Below the pieces are notes generated by a model, which was not told the DNA's origin, ran no database searches, and saw only the letters and a program-made list of their open reading frames with translations. Positions 63,501-64,000 of a stretch of 64,000 nt of DNA are shown here, one piece after another. The translations under genes were made by a program, and so were the position numbers. This stretch comes from Ranitomeya variabilis (taxonomy: Eukaryota > Chordata > Amphibia > Anura > Dendrobatidae). The stretch is taken from contig NC_135232.1 of the NCBI RefSeq assembly GCF_051348905.1, forward strand, positions 832,752,888 through 832,816,887. Direction: 5' to 3'. Each line of letters begins with the position of its first letter. Position 1 is the first letter of the stretch.

Positions 63501-63560
63501 GAAAAAAAGTTAAATGTTCATTTTTATTTAAACATTCCAAAAATTCCTGTGAAACACCTG
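60516..63560. repeat. 385-391-bp tandem array, about eight units
   Basis: The marker CTTCCGAGCTCT recurs at 60624, 61011, 61399, 61784, 62174, 62565, 62956 and 63347, giving steps of 385-391 bp. Units 2-4 form one sequence class and units 5-8 another (CTCTAATTTC/CCAATTTCTTCTCTTACC variants). Each unit contains TATGGGGTATCAG and GGTCTA...CCAAAATGG. The repeated open frames on both strands change with indels and have no recognisable domain, so they are not called as genes. Confidence 0.93.
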
Positions 63561-64000
63561 AAGGGTTAATAAACTTCTTGAAAGTGGTTTTGAGTACCTT
63601 GAGGGGTGCAGTTTTTAGAATGGTGTCACACTTGGGTATTTTCTATCATATAGACCCCTCAAAATGACTTCAAATGAGATGTGGTCCCTAAAAAAAAAAA
63701 TGGTGTTGTAAAAATGAGAAATTGCTGGTCAACTTTTAACCCTTATAACTCCGTCACAAAAAAAAATTTTGGTTCCAAAATTGTGCTGATGTAAAGTAGA
63801 CATGTGGTAAATGTTACTTGTTAAGTATTTTGCGTGACATATGTCTGATTTAAGGGCATAAAAATTAAAAGTTGGAAAATTGCGAAATTTTCAAAATTTT
63901 CGCCAAATATTCGTTTTTTTCACAAATAAACGCAACTTATATCGAAGAAATTTTACCACTATCATGAAGTACGATATGTCACGAGAAAACAATGTCAGAA
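63561..64000. other. Unique AT-rich tail of the TTAA-flanked repeat
   Basis: Single-copy AT-rich sequence after the last array unit. No gene or terminal inverted repeat is reached before the window ends. Confidence 0.6.

Larger units (their letters stand above)
58787..64000. mobile_element. TTAA-flanked large repeat (piggyBac/Kolobok-like), right end outside window
   Basis: It begins TTAACCCCTTTCTGTCATTAG, as expected for elements that insert at TTAA. No transposase is visible, so it is non-autonomous or a remnant. The interior has GC-rich hairpins (58840-59290), A-rich segments, telomere-like repeats and a long tandem array, and still continues at 64000. The superfamily is inferred from the TTAA start only. 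Confidence 0.55.

Noticed and set aside
60516-63560. CRISPR-like or coding tandem array
   Set aside because: Units of about 388 bp with no short repeat-spacer pattern, in vertebrate-type DNA. The frames are not conserved between unit classes.

Overview
This window looks like repeat-rich, non-genic DNA from a large vertebrate genome, most likely an anuran amphibian. The evidence is the mix of element families: chromodomain Ty3/gypsy elements, a GIY-YIG Penelope-like element, a DIRS element, a CR1-type LINE, hAT and Harbinger-type MITEs, and a large TTAA-flanked repeat. The species is inferred from that mix, not proven. I see no host protein-coding gene. The only host genes are alanine tRNA genes.

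1-19.1 kb: a tandem array of ten 791-bp units (1176-18377), each carrying one tRNA-Ala of CGC type and one of TGC type, 20 tRNA loci in all. Units are partly organised as 1582-bp dimers. The array has been invaded by a Penelope-like element (1404-5040), a non-autonomous LTR element with a cold-shock-like domain (5535-10486), and a Harbinger-type MITE now present in two duplicated units. Both edges of the array are ends of one hAT-like element family, in the arrangement expected if [array + element] is itself a longer repeat.

19.1-46.7 kb: nested elements. A foldback repeat and a decayed hAT transposase gene (25.57-28.45 kb) are followed by three large inverted repeats separated by about 144-bp and 206-bp minisatellites, then a 265-bp minisatellite and GAY/GAA-rich simple DNA. 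Three chromodomain Ty3/gypsy elements, all on the minus strand and all young by LTR comparison, were inserted into this DNA: 19233-24936, 30138-35798 and 40109-45935.

46.7-58.8 kb: anonymous AT-rich DNA, a 5'-truncated CR1-like LINE (minus), a MITE, a complete-looking DIRS element (50485-56073, minus), and a nest of foldback and MITE elements about four levels deep (56.6-58.7 kb).

58.8-64 kb: the left part of a large TTAA-flanked repeat with GC-rich hairpins, degenerate TTAGGG-like repeats, and about eight copies of a 385-391-bp tandem repeat. It runs off the window.

How it fits together: the tRNA array is the host component and evolves by unit duplication. The rest is a layered record of transposition in which target-site duplications give the order of events. 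Assignments rest on reading motifs, termini and direct repeats by eye; no database search was possible.
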